Below, one piece after another: positions 32,729-41,672 of a stretch of DNA of 64,000 bases (its first letter is position 1; each line of letters starts with the position of its first letter). The stretch comes from JAXMHN01 sp964578605 (GTDB taxonomy: Bacteria; Verrucomicrobiota; Verrucomicrobiia; Limisphaerales; SIBE01): positions 1 through 64,000 of the forward strand of contig CAZODO010000023.1 of NCBI GenBank assembly GCA_964578605.1. Reading direction: 5' to 3'. A model generated the notes under the pieces. That model saw only the letters and a list, made by a program, of their open reading frames with translations, did no database searches and was not told the DNA's origin. A program made the translations under genes and the position numbers.

Positions 32729-33778
32729 GTGACAAGCCGGTGGTTTGCAGCACTCCTTCTGCTCGTGTGCTTTGGCCGCACCCCGATGGCGGGCGCGGTC
32801 GAGGAGGTTATTGGACCCCAGGAACGTCTGGCACGGGCCCGCGTGATCGTGGTCGAGAATCCCCGGTCCATCGTGGCGTTTAGCCCGGTGGCGGCCGCGG
32901 TCGAGGAGATGGTTCGACACGGGATCGTGGGCTGGACCGGGAAGGAAAACGCTGCGGAGGGTTGGAGGAGCCTGGTTTCCGCCCAGGACGTTGTGGGGCT
33001 CAAGGTTTTCTCCGCTCCCGGGGGGACCAGCGGGACACGGCCGGTGGTGGCTGCGGCGGTGATCAAAGGGTTGCTCGAGGCCGGGATTCCTCCGAAACAC
33101 ATCGTTCTTTGGGACAAGCGCCTGTCGGATTTGCGGAAGGCCGGGTTTGTGTCGCTCGCGGGGCAATGGGGTGTCGAGGTGGCGGGGAGCATGGACGAAG
33201 GGTATGACGCGCAAGTGTTCTACGACACCGCTTTCCTGGGCAACCTGGTCTGGGGCGATCTGGAATTTGGAAAGAAGGGGGTTGACGTCGGCCGGAAATC
33301 CTACGTGTCCAGGTTGCTGACCCAGCGGCTCACCAAGATTATCCAGATCACCCCGTTGCTGAATCACAACGCGGCCTCCGTTTCCGGCAACCTTTATAGC
33401 CTGGCGATGGGGAGTGTGGACAACACGATCCGGTTCGAAACGGGATCGGCCGTGCAATTGGAAGAGGCGGTGCCGGAGCTTTACGCCATGCCGGAGCTGG
33501 GGGATCGGGTGGTGTGGAACATCGTGGACGCGCTGATTTGCCAGTACCAGGGCGGGGAAAAGATCCTTCTGCACCGTTCCGCCATGCTGGGCCAGTTGCG
33601 GTTCAGCACCGATCCGGTCGCGTTGGACGTGCTCTCGATCCAGGAGTTGAACCGCCAACGGCAAAAGGCGGGCATTCCGCAAGTCAAAGGTCGCTGGCAA
33701 CTCTACAGGAACGCTTCCCTCCTAGAGCTTGGGGTGAGCGACCCTCGGCTGATCGATGTGATCACAGCGACCCCTTGA
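32729..33778 (+). CDS. DUF362 domain protein, secreted
   Basis: Protein of 349 residues beginning at GTG 32729, which follows GAAAGG and directly gives a Sec signal (FAALLLLVCFGRTPMAGA). The DUF362 region covers most of the rest: MVRHGIVGWTGKENAAEGWRSLVSAQDVVGLKV, HIVLWDKRLSDLRKAG, LTKIIQITPLLNHNAASVSGNLYSLAMGSVDN and a late segment around STDPVALDVLSIQELN. DUF362 proteins are often next to 4Fe-4S domains, but no cluster cysteines are present here. No function is established. Confidence 0.82.
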   Translation: MTSRWFAALLLLVCFGRTPMAGAVEEVIGPQERLARARVIVVENPRSIVAFSPVAAAVEEMVRHGIVGWTGKENAAEGWRSLVSAQDVVGLKVFSAPGGTSGTRPVVAAAVIKGLLEAGIPPKHIVLWDKRLSDLRKAGFVSLAGQWGVEVAGSMDEGYDAQVFYDTAFLGNLVWGDLEFGKKGVDVGRKSYVSRLLTQRLTKIIQITPLLNHNAASVSGNLYSLAMGSVDNTIRFETGSAVQLEEAVPELYAMPELGDRVVWNIVDALICQYQGGEKILLHRSAMLGQLRFSTDPVALDVLSIQELNRQRQKAGIPQVKGRWQLYRNASLLELGVSDPRLIDVITATP

Positions 33779-33890
33779 CCGGGCGTTGGCCTGGCGAAAA
33801 GCACGCCTCAGAAGAACACGCACGACCTGCCGCTGGATGAATGTCTGCTTTACGAGCCGGGCTAAGTCCGCAATATCATTCGCCAGACAA

Positions 33891-34130
33891 ATGAAACGCA
33901 AGATCTTGGTCATCCTCTCGAATCGGTTGGATCGGAATCACAAAGTCCGATACCTGGAAGTGGAAAGCGACGATAAAGGCAATATCCTTGACGAGAAGTC
34001 CCTCCGGACGGAACCGCGCGAGGCGCGCTTTGACGAAGTGTGGGAGAATGACGAAGGCAAGTCCGATATGGCCTCCTGCCACCGGTTCAAACGCAAGTAC
34101 CGCCACAAGCTCGAAAAGCCCAAAGCGTGA
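33891..34130 (+). CDS. Small basic/acidic protein of unknown function
   Basis: Protein of 79 residues, highly charged and soluble. It begins MKRKILVILSNRLDRNHKVR and has a distinctive acidic block DEVWENDEGKSDM, followed by a basic C-terminus CHRFKRKYRHKLEKPK. Its stop overlaps the GTG start of the SDR gene (GTGA), so the two are translationally coupled. Composition and context support a real gene. I do not recognise a characterised family. Confidence 0.7.
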   Translation: MKRKILVILSNRLDRNHKVRYLEVESDDKGNILDEKSLRTEPREARFDEVWENDEGKSDMASCHRFKRKYRHKLEKPKA

Positions 34131-35149
34131 AAGTTCTCTTCATCGGCGGCACCGGCAATATCTCCTCGGCCTGCACCGCCCTCCTGCACGAACGAGGCTA
34201 CGACGTCGCTGTCGTGAGCCGAGGACGGCGCGCGGTGCCGCCGGAACTGCGTGCGGTGATCGCGGATCGAAGAGACTCGGCCGGGTTCCGATCGGCACTC
34301 CAGGCGCAACGGCTGAGGCCGGACGTGGTGATCAATTTCATCGGGTACGAACCGGACGAGGTTCGAACGGATTTTGACCTGTTCAGCGGCGCGGTCCAGC
34401 AATACATCTATATCAGCTCCACCACCGTCTACGCGAGACCGCCCCAGCGCTTGCCGTTCACCGAAGAGTCTCCCCTGGGAAACCGGTTCTGGGAATACGC
34501 GCAAAAGAAGCTCCAGTGCGAAGAATACCTGCTGGGACGCTGGGCCGAGGACCGGTTCCCCGTGACCATCGTCCGGCCTTCCCATACCTATTCGGAACGC
34601 TGGATTCCGAACCCGCTCTCCAGTTCGAGCTACACCTTCGCCGCCCGAATGGAGCAGGGCCGGCCTGTGTACGTGCCTGACGATGGACAGACCCCGTGGA
34701 CGCTGACCGCCGCGAGCGATTTCGCGGCGGGACTGCGAGGGTTGGTGGCGAACCCCGGCGCCATCGGACAAGCCTTTCACCTTACCAGCGACGAAGTGCT
34801 CACGTGGAACCAGATTGTTCTCGAAATCGCCGCCACCCTCGGACTCGCGTCGCCGGAGATCGTCCCTGTCCCCACCGATTTCATCTGCCGGGTCGCGCCG
34901 CAGATGACCGGGACGCTGAAAGGCGACAAGGCGCATCCTGGGATTTTCGATAATGCCAAGATCAAGCGCTTCGTCCCCGGCTTTGCGTGCCGCAAGCCTT
35001 TTCGCGTCGGGGTGCGCGAGTCCGTAGCCTGGCTTCGAGCCCATCCCAACGAGCAGAACCTGAATCCGCAATTGGATGCGCTCTGCGACATGGTGATCGA
35101 TGCATGGTACCGCGAGGCGCCGAAGCGTCGTGGAGACATCATTCCATAG
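34127..35149 (+). CDS. NAD-dependent epimerase/dehydratase, extended SDR
   Basis: Protein of 340 residues starting at GTG within the previous stop. N-terminal Rossmann motif LFIGGTGNISSACTALL (GxxGxxS), then YISSTTVYARP and EYAQKKLQCE, which supplies the Tyr-xxx-Lys pair. This is a nucleotide-sugar or isoflavone-reductase-like extended SDR; the substrate is unknown. Its 3' end runs 11 bases into the convergent hrpA gene, which is unusually tight. Confidence 0.85.
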   Translation: MKVLFIGGTGNISSACTALLHERGYDVAVVSRGRRAVPPELRAVIADRRDSAGFRSALQAQRLRPDVVINFIGYEPDEVRTDFDLFSGAVQQYIYISSTTVYARPPQRLPFTEESPLGNRFWEYAQKKLQCEEYLLGRWAEDRFPVTIVRPSHTYSERWIPNPLSSSSYTFAARMEQGRPVYVPDDGQTPWTLTAASDFAAGLRGLVANPGAIGQAFHLTSDEVLTWNQIVLEIAATLGLASPEIVPVPTDFICRVAPQMTGTLKGDKAHPGIFDNAKIKRFVPGFACRKPFRVGVRESVAWLRAHPNEQNLNPQLDALCDMVIDAWYREAPKRRGDIIP

Positions 35150-38100
35150 CGCGAAGCGCGGCGAGGCGGGCGTCCAGGCGCTTGGCTGAGACCGGTTCGG
35201 AGGTCCCAAGTTCCTGGGCAAAGAGCGACACCTTGAACTCTTCGATAAGCCAGCGGAACTCGTTCAAAGCTCGGCGCGCTGCGGCGCTGCAGTCCTTGCG
35301 CTGGGACCCAGTCCGCCAGGCTTCCAAATACGGGCGCACCTGCTGAGCCCGTTCTGCGTCCTTCACCGGGTTGAGCAAAGCGCGATCAGCCCGCACCAGC
35401 AGCGCTTTGGCATAACGTGGAAAATGAAGCAGCCGCTCGAACGGCGTTTCCGCCAGGAAGTTCGGCGGCATCAGCGAGCTGAGTTCGTCTCGAAGGAAGG
35501 CGAGCGTCTTCCCGCCGGGCTGGACCGGGGTGCCGCCAAGCTGGCTAAGGTCCCTGATGATGCCCGGCGCCGGTGCCGGGCTTGACCTCGGAAAAGCGCG
35601 ATGCCCCGTCACCTCCAAGCGCAAGCGCAGCAAGACGACCGCCAGCGCGATGAACCGCGGAACGAATTCCGGGATGCCGCCTCGTGCATGCTCAACCGCA
35701 TCCTTGAAGCGCGCCTCGCAAAGCGGAAGAAGGGCGCCAGGCGGCCGGATTAGGTGGTGACGGACGTGTCGATAAGCGCTCGCTAGAAGGTCCTCGGAAC
35801 TGGTGAAGCCCGCGTAAAGCTCTTTGGATTTCTCGAGAGATCGCAGATCTTTCTGCACCCAGCCGAACTCTTTGTGCAGCGCCAATTCGACCAGCCGCGC
35901 GAACCCCTCAGCCGTGGCCGTTTCGGCATCGGCCCGCCTTCGAAACAGCCTCAGGTGCACTGCGTCCTCATCGGCTTGAAGGCCTGGAAAGGCGGTCAAG
36001 GCGGCGCCTCCAATGTCCGCCACGCGGATGGACTCAGGCGCATTCCCGAAGCTCCAGGTCCGGAGATCGTAACGCTCCCATTGCTGCACGGCGCGCGCCC
36101 AAGCTTGCTGCTCGAGCGGGGTCTCGTGCTTTTCAAGGTCGCGTTTCAGCGATTCAAGGTCCCGTCCTGCTGCGACGATCTTGTCGTGCTGGCCCGTGAT
36201 GGCGATCCGCGGGCGCAGGTGATCGGGCAGCAACTCCCGGCGCCAGGCATCGGGGGGAATGGCGGCGCCATATTTTTCGCGCACCAGCTTGCGCAAGCCT
36301 TCAAGGCCCGCGTCGGCCGGAAGCAGAGCGGCCAGCTCAGCCACTTTCGGAGCGATCGGCATCAGCGGAACGCGAAGCGATTTGGGCAGCGCCTTCAGCA
36401 AATGCTCAATCTGTTCCGTTCGCAGCCCGGGCACGACCCAATCGAGCAGCGCCTGATCCAACCGGCGAGCCGCGGCCGCGGGAAGCCTGACCGTGATGCC
36501 GTCGTGCGCCTCCCCGGGCGCGTAGGCGTACTCAAGCCTGGCCCGCTGGTCTCCGACGGTCACTTCGTGGGGAAAGGCCGTGTCGTCCCACGCGATGGGC
36601 TGGCCGCCGGTCAGATCCCGCTCAGTGGCGCAGAGGAAAGACGGTTCCCCCTGGGCTTTCTCCAGCAAGACCCGGTTCAAGTCATGCACCGAGGAAATGG
36701 TCCGCAGGCGATCGAAATAGAAATTGAACAAGGCGTCTTCCAGGTTGGGGAGCCGGTGGTTCCGGTGCTGCGTGCGCCAGACCTCGATGCGCTGCCGGAT
36801 CTTGCGGTTATGCTCGGCGAACCGGTGCCGCAGGTCCGAATCGTCCTCCACCAGCGCGCACCGAATAAACAGCTCCGTTGCCTTATCCGGATCGACATGA
36901 CCGTAGTCTACCGTCCGCTCCAGGACGTCGAGCCCGAAAAGGCGAATGGTCTCTCGCACCAGGACTCGGCCGGACCGGCGATCCCAGAACGGCTCGCCAT
37001 ACACGCGCTTGGCAATCGGGTCGGCCAATTCGGCAATCCACGCCGGGTCCACGCCGGCAACGGTTCGGCCGAACAGGCGCGACGTTTCGACAATCTCGCC
37101 CGCGACGATCCAGAAAGGTTGGCGTGGCTTGCTTTGGGGCTCGGCAGGCGACCGCTTTCCGGGACCAGGCTTTGGGCGCTCCTGCCTGCCGATGCGGTCG
37201 AACAGCCCTGACCCGGGCCAGAGCATGAGCTGGCGGTTGGCGGAGGCCTTGTAGAGGTTGCGGTCGGTGCGCTGCGCGATGTGCCCCAGCAGCCCTGAAA
37301 GAACCGAGCGATGAATGGCCGCGTAGGCGTCCTGACCCGCCGCGGCCTCCCGCCGGGTGGATTTCAAAGCGGCCACGGCCTCCACTAGTTGCGCGTGGAT
37401 ATCAACCCACTCCCGCATCCGGCTGTAAGAAAGAAAGCTCGTCCGGCAGAACTTGCGCATCTGGTTTTGGGTCCGAAGCGCCTCGAACTTGGCGTCGTAA
37501 GCCTTCCAGATGTTCAGCAACGTCAGGAAATCCGATGCGCCATCAAGGAACTGGCGGTGGGCCTGGTTGGCGGCTTCCTGCTTGTCCATCGGCCGTTCGC
37601 GTGGATCCTGGACACTGAGGCCGGCCGCGACGATGAGCACCGGTTCCAGCGCGCCCTCCTTGACCGACTGCAGGATCATTCGCCCGATGGACGGGTCCAC
37701 CGGCAACCGCGCAAGATCCTGGCCCAAGAGCGTGAGATGCCGCTCCGCGTCCAAAGCGCCAAGCTCCTGGAGAAGCTGGTATCCGCTCTGGATAGCCTGG
37801 TGTTGCGGCGGATCGATAAAGGGGAAGGTCTCGATCTCTCCCAGGCGCCAGGCCTTCATTTTAAGAATGACCTCAGCCAGGTTTGCCCGCTGAATCTCAG
37901 GCTGGGAATCCTTGGGCCGGGCGGCGAAGTCCTCCTCCGAATAAAGCCGGATGCAAACGCCGTCCTCCATGCGCCCGCTCCGGCCCGCCCGCTGCCTGGC
38001 GCTGCTTTGCGAAACCGGCTCGATGGGCAACCGTTTGGTGCGCGTCCGGGGACTGTACCGGCTGATGCGCGCCAGGCCGGTATCAACGACGTAACGCACC

Positions 38101-39173
38101 CCGGGAATGGTCAGCGAGGTTTCGGCAATATTTGTGGCGACGATAATCTTGCGCCGGGTGCTCGGGGCGAACACGCGGTCCTGCTCCCCGGAACTCAAAC
38201 GCCCGAACAACGGCACCACTTCCGCCGCATCGCCGCAACGTCCTTCCAGATCGTCCTGGGTCTCGCGGATGTCGCGTTCGCTTGGCATAAACACCAGCAC
38301 GTCGCCGCGATCGGATTCGAGAAGGACGTTCTCCACGGCGTTGACGGCGGCATCGATATAAGTTAATTCGCCGCTTTCCTCCGCGTCTGGATCGTGGGGC
38401 GCGTAGCGAATCTCCACGGGATAAGTGCGTCCTGAAACCTCGATGATCGGCGCATTGCCAAAAGCTCTTGAGAAGGCCTCCGTATCGATCGTCGCGCTCG
38501 TGATGATCAGCTTCAGATCCGGCCGTCGTGCCAGGAGCAGCTTCAAGTGCCCCAATAGAAAATCGATGTTCAAGCTCCGCTCGTGCGCTTCATCAATGAC
38601 AATGGCATCGTATTCGTTGAGATCGCGGTCCCCTTGCGTCTCGGCGAGGAGAATGCCATCGGTCATCAGCTTGATGTAAGTGAGCGGACTCGACCGGTCC
38701 GTGAAGCGGATCTTGCAGCCCACCTCCTGGCCCCAGTTTACCCGCAACTCGTCCGCAATCCGCCGTGAGATCGAGAGCGCCGCCACTCGCCTGGGCTGGG
38801 TGCAACCGATCTTGCCTTCCACACCCAGCCCGGCTTCCAGGCACATCTTGGGAATCTGCGTGGTTTTGCCCGAGCCCGTCTCCCCGGCGATCACGATGAC
38901 CTGGTTTGACCGGATGCCCGCGATGATGTCGTCCTTTCGCGCTGAGATCGGGAGGCTTTGCGGATAGGACACCTGCGGGACGCGCTCGTGCCGGTGGTGC
39001 CGCACATCGATCGATCGCTGGGCGTGCGCCAGCAGGCGGCGAACGGAGGAGTCCGTCAGGCTGTAACCCGGATGCCGGCGGTCGCGGGCCAACTCGGCCT
39101 CGATGCGCAGCCGGTCTTGCCTCAAACAGTTCGGCAAAAGGGCTTGCAGTTCGTCAAGTTCGCGCCGGCTCAC
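35139..39173 (-). CDS. hrpA: ATP-dependent RNA helicase HrpA (DEAH box)
   Basis: Large RNA helicase of 1344 residues, about the length of E. coli HrpA. Walker A GETGSGKT (97-104), DEAH (194-197), SAT near 225 and QRAGRSGR in the second helicase lobe are present. The helicase-associated domain and OB fold follow, then the long C-terminal DUF3418 region typical of HrpA. In E. coli it rescues stalled ribosomes on certain mRNAs and acts in mRNA processing. It starts 4 bases inside the xseA stop (ATGA), so the two are coupled, and it overlaps the SDR gene by 11 bases tail to tail. Confidence 0.95.
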   Translation of the reverse strand: MSRRELDELQALLPNCLRQDRLRIEAELARDRRHPGYSLTDSSVRRLLAHAQRSIDVRHHRHERVPQVSYPQSLPISARKDDIIAGIRSNQVIVIAGETGSGKTTQIPKMCLEAGLGVEGKIGCTQPRRVAALSISRRIADELRVNWGQEVGCKIRFTDRSSPLTYIKLMTDGILLAETQGDRDLNEYDAIVIDEAHERSLNIDFLLGHLKLLLARRPDLKLIITSATIDTEAFSRAFGNAPIIEVSGRTYPVEIRYAPHDPDAEESGELTYIDAAVNAVENVLLESDRGDVLVFMPSERDIRETQDDLEGRCGDAAEVVPLFGRLSSGEQDRVFAPSTRRKIIVATNIAETSLTIPGVRYVVDTGLARISRYSPRTRTKRLPIEPVSQSSARQRAGRSGRMEDGVCIRLYSEEDFAARPKDSQPEIQRANLAEVILKMKAWRLGEIETFPFIDPPQHQAIQSGYQLLQELGALDAERHLTLLGQDLARLPVDPSIGRMILQSVKEGALEPVLIVAAGLSVQDPRERPMDKQEAANQAHRQFLDGASDFLTLLNIWKAYDAKFEALRTQNQMRKFCRTSFLSYSRMREWVDIHAQLVEAVAALKSTRREAAAGQDAYAAIHRSVLSGLLGHIAQRTDRNLYKASANRQLMLWPGSGLFDRIGRQERPKPGPGKRSPAEPQSKPRQPFWIVAGEIVETSRLFGRTVAGVDPAWIAELADPIAKRVYGEPFWDRRSGRVLVRETIRLFGLDVLERTVDYGHVDPDKATELFIRCALVEDDSDLRHRFAEHNRKIRQRIEVWRTQHRNHRLPNLEDALFNFYFDRLRTISSVHDLNRVLLEKAQGEPSFLCATERDLTGGQPIAWDDTAFPHEVTVGDQRARLEYAYAPGEAHDGITVRLPAAAARRLDQALLDWVVPGLRTEQIEHLLKALPKSLRVPLMPIAPKVAELAALLPADAGLEGLRKLVREKYGAAIPPDAWRRELLPDHLRPRIAITGQHDKIVAAGRDLESLKRDLEKHETPLEQQAWARAVQQWERYDLRTWSFGNAPESIRVADIGGAALTAFPGLQADEDAVHLRLFRRRADAETATAEGFARLVELALHKEFGWVQKDLRSLEKSKELYAGFTSSEDLLASAYRHVRHHLIRPPGALLPLCEARFKDAVEHARGGIPEFVPRFIALAVVLLRLRLEVTGHRAFPRSSPAPAPGIIRDLSQLGGTPVQPGGKTLAFLRDELSSLMPPNFLAETPFERLLHFPRYAKALLVRADRALLNPVKDAERAQQVRPYLEAWRTGSQRKDCSAAARRALNEFRWLIEEFKVSLFAQELGTSEPVSAKRLDARLAALRAME

Positions 39174-40576
39174 GACTGCACCGTGCTTTCAAATTGGCCC
39201 TGCTTGACCCGCGTCCGGATCCGTTGCCCGGCGCGCACTTCGGACGCAGACTGGAGGACTTTCCCGGTTTCTGCGTCCATGGTGACCGAGTAGCCTCGCT
39301 CCAGGACGTTCTGAGGGGACAACAAGCGCAACTTGACCGCTGCGGAGGAGACCCTTTGGTCGAGGCGGGCCAGAGCTTGCGCAACCCGTTCGCGCAATTG
39401 CGTCAGGAGCATCGCCACTGTCTCGCGGCGCCGCGCCAGAATCTGGGACGGTGCCGCCCGGATCAGGCGCTGGGCCAAAGCGCTCCAAGCGCCCTGATGA
39501 AGCCGCAGGCCGTACCGGGCGCATCGCTGGAGGCTGCCTCGCAGGTCATCGAGGCGTTGCCACTGTTCCTGCAGCCAGCGCACCGGGTGCTGGCGCTGCA
39601 GTCGCTGCACGGTGCGTCCGAGTTCCCGAGCCTTTTCCTGGACCTGGAACCGGCACGCGTCGCGCAACCGATCGAACGCCTGAAGGACGAAGGGCCGGCT
39701 GGAATAGTAGCCCTCCGTGATGATCTCCGCCGCCGCGGTTGGAGTGGCAGCCCGAAGGTCCGCCACGAAATCGCTGATCGTGAAATCAATCTCATGCCCA
39801 ACGGCCGAGAGCACCGGGACTTTCGAATGAAAGATCGCGCGCGCGACAACTTCTTCGTTGAACGCCCAAAGGTCCTCAAGACTTCCCCCGCCGCGCGTCA
39901 ACAGGATCAGGTCAACGCCCGGTCCGCCGCGCGCGACCGATTGGGCGCTCCACTCGTTGAGCAACTCGATCGCAGAGGCCACCTCTTCGGCAGCGCCTTG
40001 TCCCTGCACGCGGCAACTCGCGAGCATCAATTCCAAACCCGCGAAACGCCTGCGAATGCATTGCGCCACGTCGCGAATCGCCGCTCCCGTGCTGGACGTG
40101 ACGATCCCAACCCGCCGCGGGTATCGGGGCAAGGGGCGCTTTCGGGCCGGGTCGAAAAGACCTTCCGCCTGGAGCTTCTTTTTGAGCCTTTCAAACGCGG
40201 CTTGGAGCGCGCCGATCCCCTGCAACTCCACCGCTGTGACAAGCAGTTGGTACTGTCCGCGCGCCTCGTAAACCGTGATGTCCCCCTGCAAACTCACACC
40301 GACCCCGTCCCGAAGCAGGTCGCGGTTGAAGCCGCGCGCTTCGCCCCGGAACAGAACACAGTTGAGTTGCGCCCCGGCGTCTTTGACCGTGAAGTAAAGG
40401 TGCCCCGAGCTTTGCAGCCGGGCATTGGTGACTTCGCCCGCGACCCAGACGCGCCCGACCTGTTCCTCGAGCAACCGTTTGACCTTGGAAGTCAGTTCGC
40501 TGACCGAAAACAGCACCCTGCGCGCTGGCGGGTCAAAGAGATCCCCAAACTCCCATTGCGACCTCAGTTTCGGCAT
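39170..40576 (-). CDS. xseA: Exodeoxyribonuclease VII large subunit
   Basis: Catalytic subunit (468 residues) of the single-strand-specific exonuclease. The N-terminal OB-fold covers about 20-120 (FSVSELTSKVKRLLEEQVGRVWVAGEV). The catalytic core has ARKRPLPRYPRRVGIVTSSTGAAIRD, LTRGGGSLEDLWAFNEE and SAVGHEIDFTI, all conserved. The C-terminal helical part (QRLQRQHP...) precedes the end. No xseB gene is seen in this window. It lies 22 bases after ymdB on the same strand and overlaps hrpA by four. Confidence 0.95.
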   Translation of the reverse strand: MPKLRSQWEFGDLFDPPARRVLFSVSELTSKVKRLLEEQVGRVWVAGEVTNARLQSSGHLYFTVKDAGAQLNCVLFRGEARGFNRDLLRDGVGVSLQGDITVYEARGQYQLLVTAVELQGIGALQAAFERLKKKLQAEGLFDPARKRPLPRYPRRVGIVTSSTGAAIRDVAQCIRRRFAGLELMLASCRVQGQGAAEEVASAIELLNEWSAQSVARGGPGVDLILLTRGGGSLEDLWAFNEEVVARAIFHSKVPVLSAVGHEIDFTISDFVADLRAATPTAAAEIITEGYYSSRPFVLQAFDRLRDACRFQVQEKARELGRTVQRLQRQHPVRWLQEQWQRLDDLRGSLQRCARYGLRLHQGAWSALAQRLIRAAPSQILARRRETVAMLLTQLRERVAQALARLDQRVSSAAVKLRLLSPQNVLERGYSVTMDAETGKVLQSASEVRAGQRIRTRVKQGQFESTVQS

Positions 40577-40597
40577 GTGGTGGCGAACCTTGGCGGA

Positions 40598-41434
40598 TTA
40601 CCGGGCGTTAAGGGCTTCCACGGCTTCCCACGGGGTCGGAGCTTCCGGTTCCTCGGAGACGGGCAGCGAGACGCGCTCGATGCTGAGGGCGTGGCCGGTG
40701 TGCGAATCAACATGAAGCAGGGCGCCTTGGAGCAGGACTTTGCCCGACGCGACATCGAACCGCTGCGGCAAATTGGTCAAGAAGCGTTTGATGATCGGGT
40801 CAATCGCGCGGCCAATGACACTCTCGTGCGGCCCCGTGAAGCCGGCGTCGCAAAGGAACGCGGTGCCGCCTGGAAAGATCTGTTCGTCCGCGGTCTGCAC
40901 ATGGGTATGGGTGCCGATCACCGCGCTAACCTGTCCATCAAGAAAGCGCCCCAGGGCGATTTTCTCCGACGTCGCCTCGGCGTGCATATCGACCACAATT
41001 AGCGGGGTAATCTCGCGCAACCGGCGCACTTCCGCTTGCATGCAGGCGAAGGGATTCTCCAGGCTTTGCATGAAGGTGCGCCCCTGCACGTTCACGACGG
41101 CAACCGGTGGCCGCCCGTCCGCCTGAAAGATCGCGCTGCCCTGGCCGATGGTGTTTGGGGGATAATTGATCGGGCGCAGAACGCGCTTGTCATGCTGCAG
41201 CAGGCCCAGGACTTCTTTTTGATCCCAGACATGGTCCCCGGTCGTGAGGATGTTCACGCCCGCCGCGAACAGTTCCGCCGCGGTTTTCAGCGTAATGCCC
41301 GATCCTCCCGCCGCGTTTTCCCCGTTTGCGATGACCAGATCCAGGTTATGCCGGTTTCGCAACCGGGGCACCAACTCTTTGACCGCCCTGCGACCCGGTT
41401 GTCCGACAATATCTCCAATAAAGAGGATTCTCAC
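40598..41434 (-). CDS. YmdB/TIGR00282 family metallophosphoesterase
   Basis: Cytoplasmic di-metal phosphoesterase of 278 residues; Bacillus YmdB is a cyclic-nucleotide phosphodiesterase. Motifs: FIGDIVGQPGRRAV, IANGENAAGGSG, TGDHVWDQ, VVDMHAEATSEK and IGTHTHVQTAD, supplying the metal-binding Asp, Glu, Asn and His residues. I started it at GTG 41434, because this gives the canonical MRILFIGD-like start; the longer frame upstream is not conserved-looking. Array C lies upstream. Confidence 0.92.
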   Translation of the reverse strand: MRILFIGDIVGQPGRRAVKELVPRLRNRHNLDLVIANGENAAGGSGITLKTAAELFAAGVNILTTGDHVWDQKEVLGLLQHDKRVLRPINYPPNTIGQGSAIFQADGRPPVAVVNVQGRTFMQSLENPFACMQAEVRRLREITPLIVVDMHAEATSEKIALGRFLDGQVSAVIGTHTHVQTADEQIFPGGTAFLCDAGFTGPHESVIGRAIDPIIKRFLTNLPQRFDVASGKVLLQGALLHVDSHTGHALSIERVSLPVSEEPEAPTPWEAVEALNAR

Positions 41435-41672
41435 TCGTCCACAGTAAACCTGCCCAATCCAGTGGCAAGCAATGGAGGGTCGGGACCTTCCCCAGTCCGC
41501 ACCCGATTCACCGCTAATATTCCGCATATATATCACTAAGGTTTTACTATATAATCATAGTAAAACCATAGTAGAACCATAGTTAAATCATAGTGAAATA
41601 ATGGGAGCAGGGGGAATATGCGCTGGACAAAAATGCCGGAGTCGCCCCATCCACGCCGGGGACCCTTGCCGC
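41435..41672. promoter_or_regulatory. ymdB upstream region with 11-bp array
   Basis: 238 bases between the DUF5107-TPR gene and ymdB, both minus strand. It should include the promoter of the ymdB-xseA-hrpA run and contains array C. Confidence 0.45.
41537..41602. repeat. 11-bp periodic degenerate array C with inversion
   Basis: Six 11-base units, the last four being AGTAAAACCAT, AGTAGAACCAT, AGTTAAATCAT and AGTGAAATAAT. To the left GGTTTTACTAT (41540-41550) is the exact complement of ATAGTAAAACC (41557-41567), with six bases between, so the array flips orientation. It is AT-rich and lies upstream of ymdB. Confidence 0.85.

Noticed and set aside
39194..41002. Plus-strand open frame covering xseA and ymdB
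   Set aside because: Runs against two genes with complete family motifs and has no recognisable sequence.
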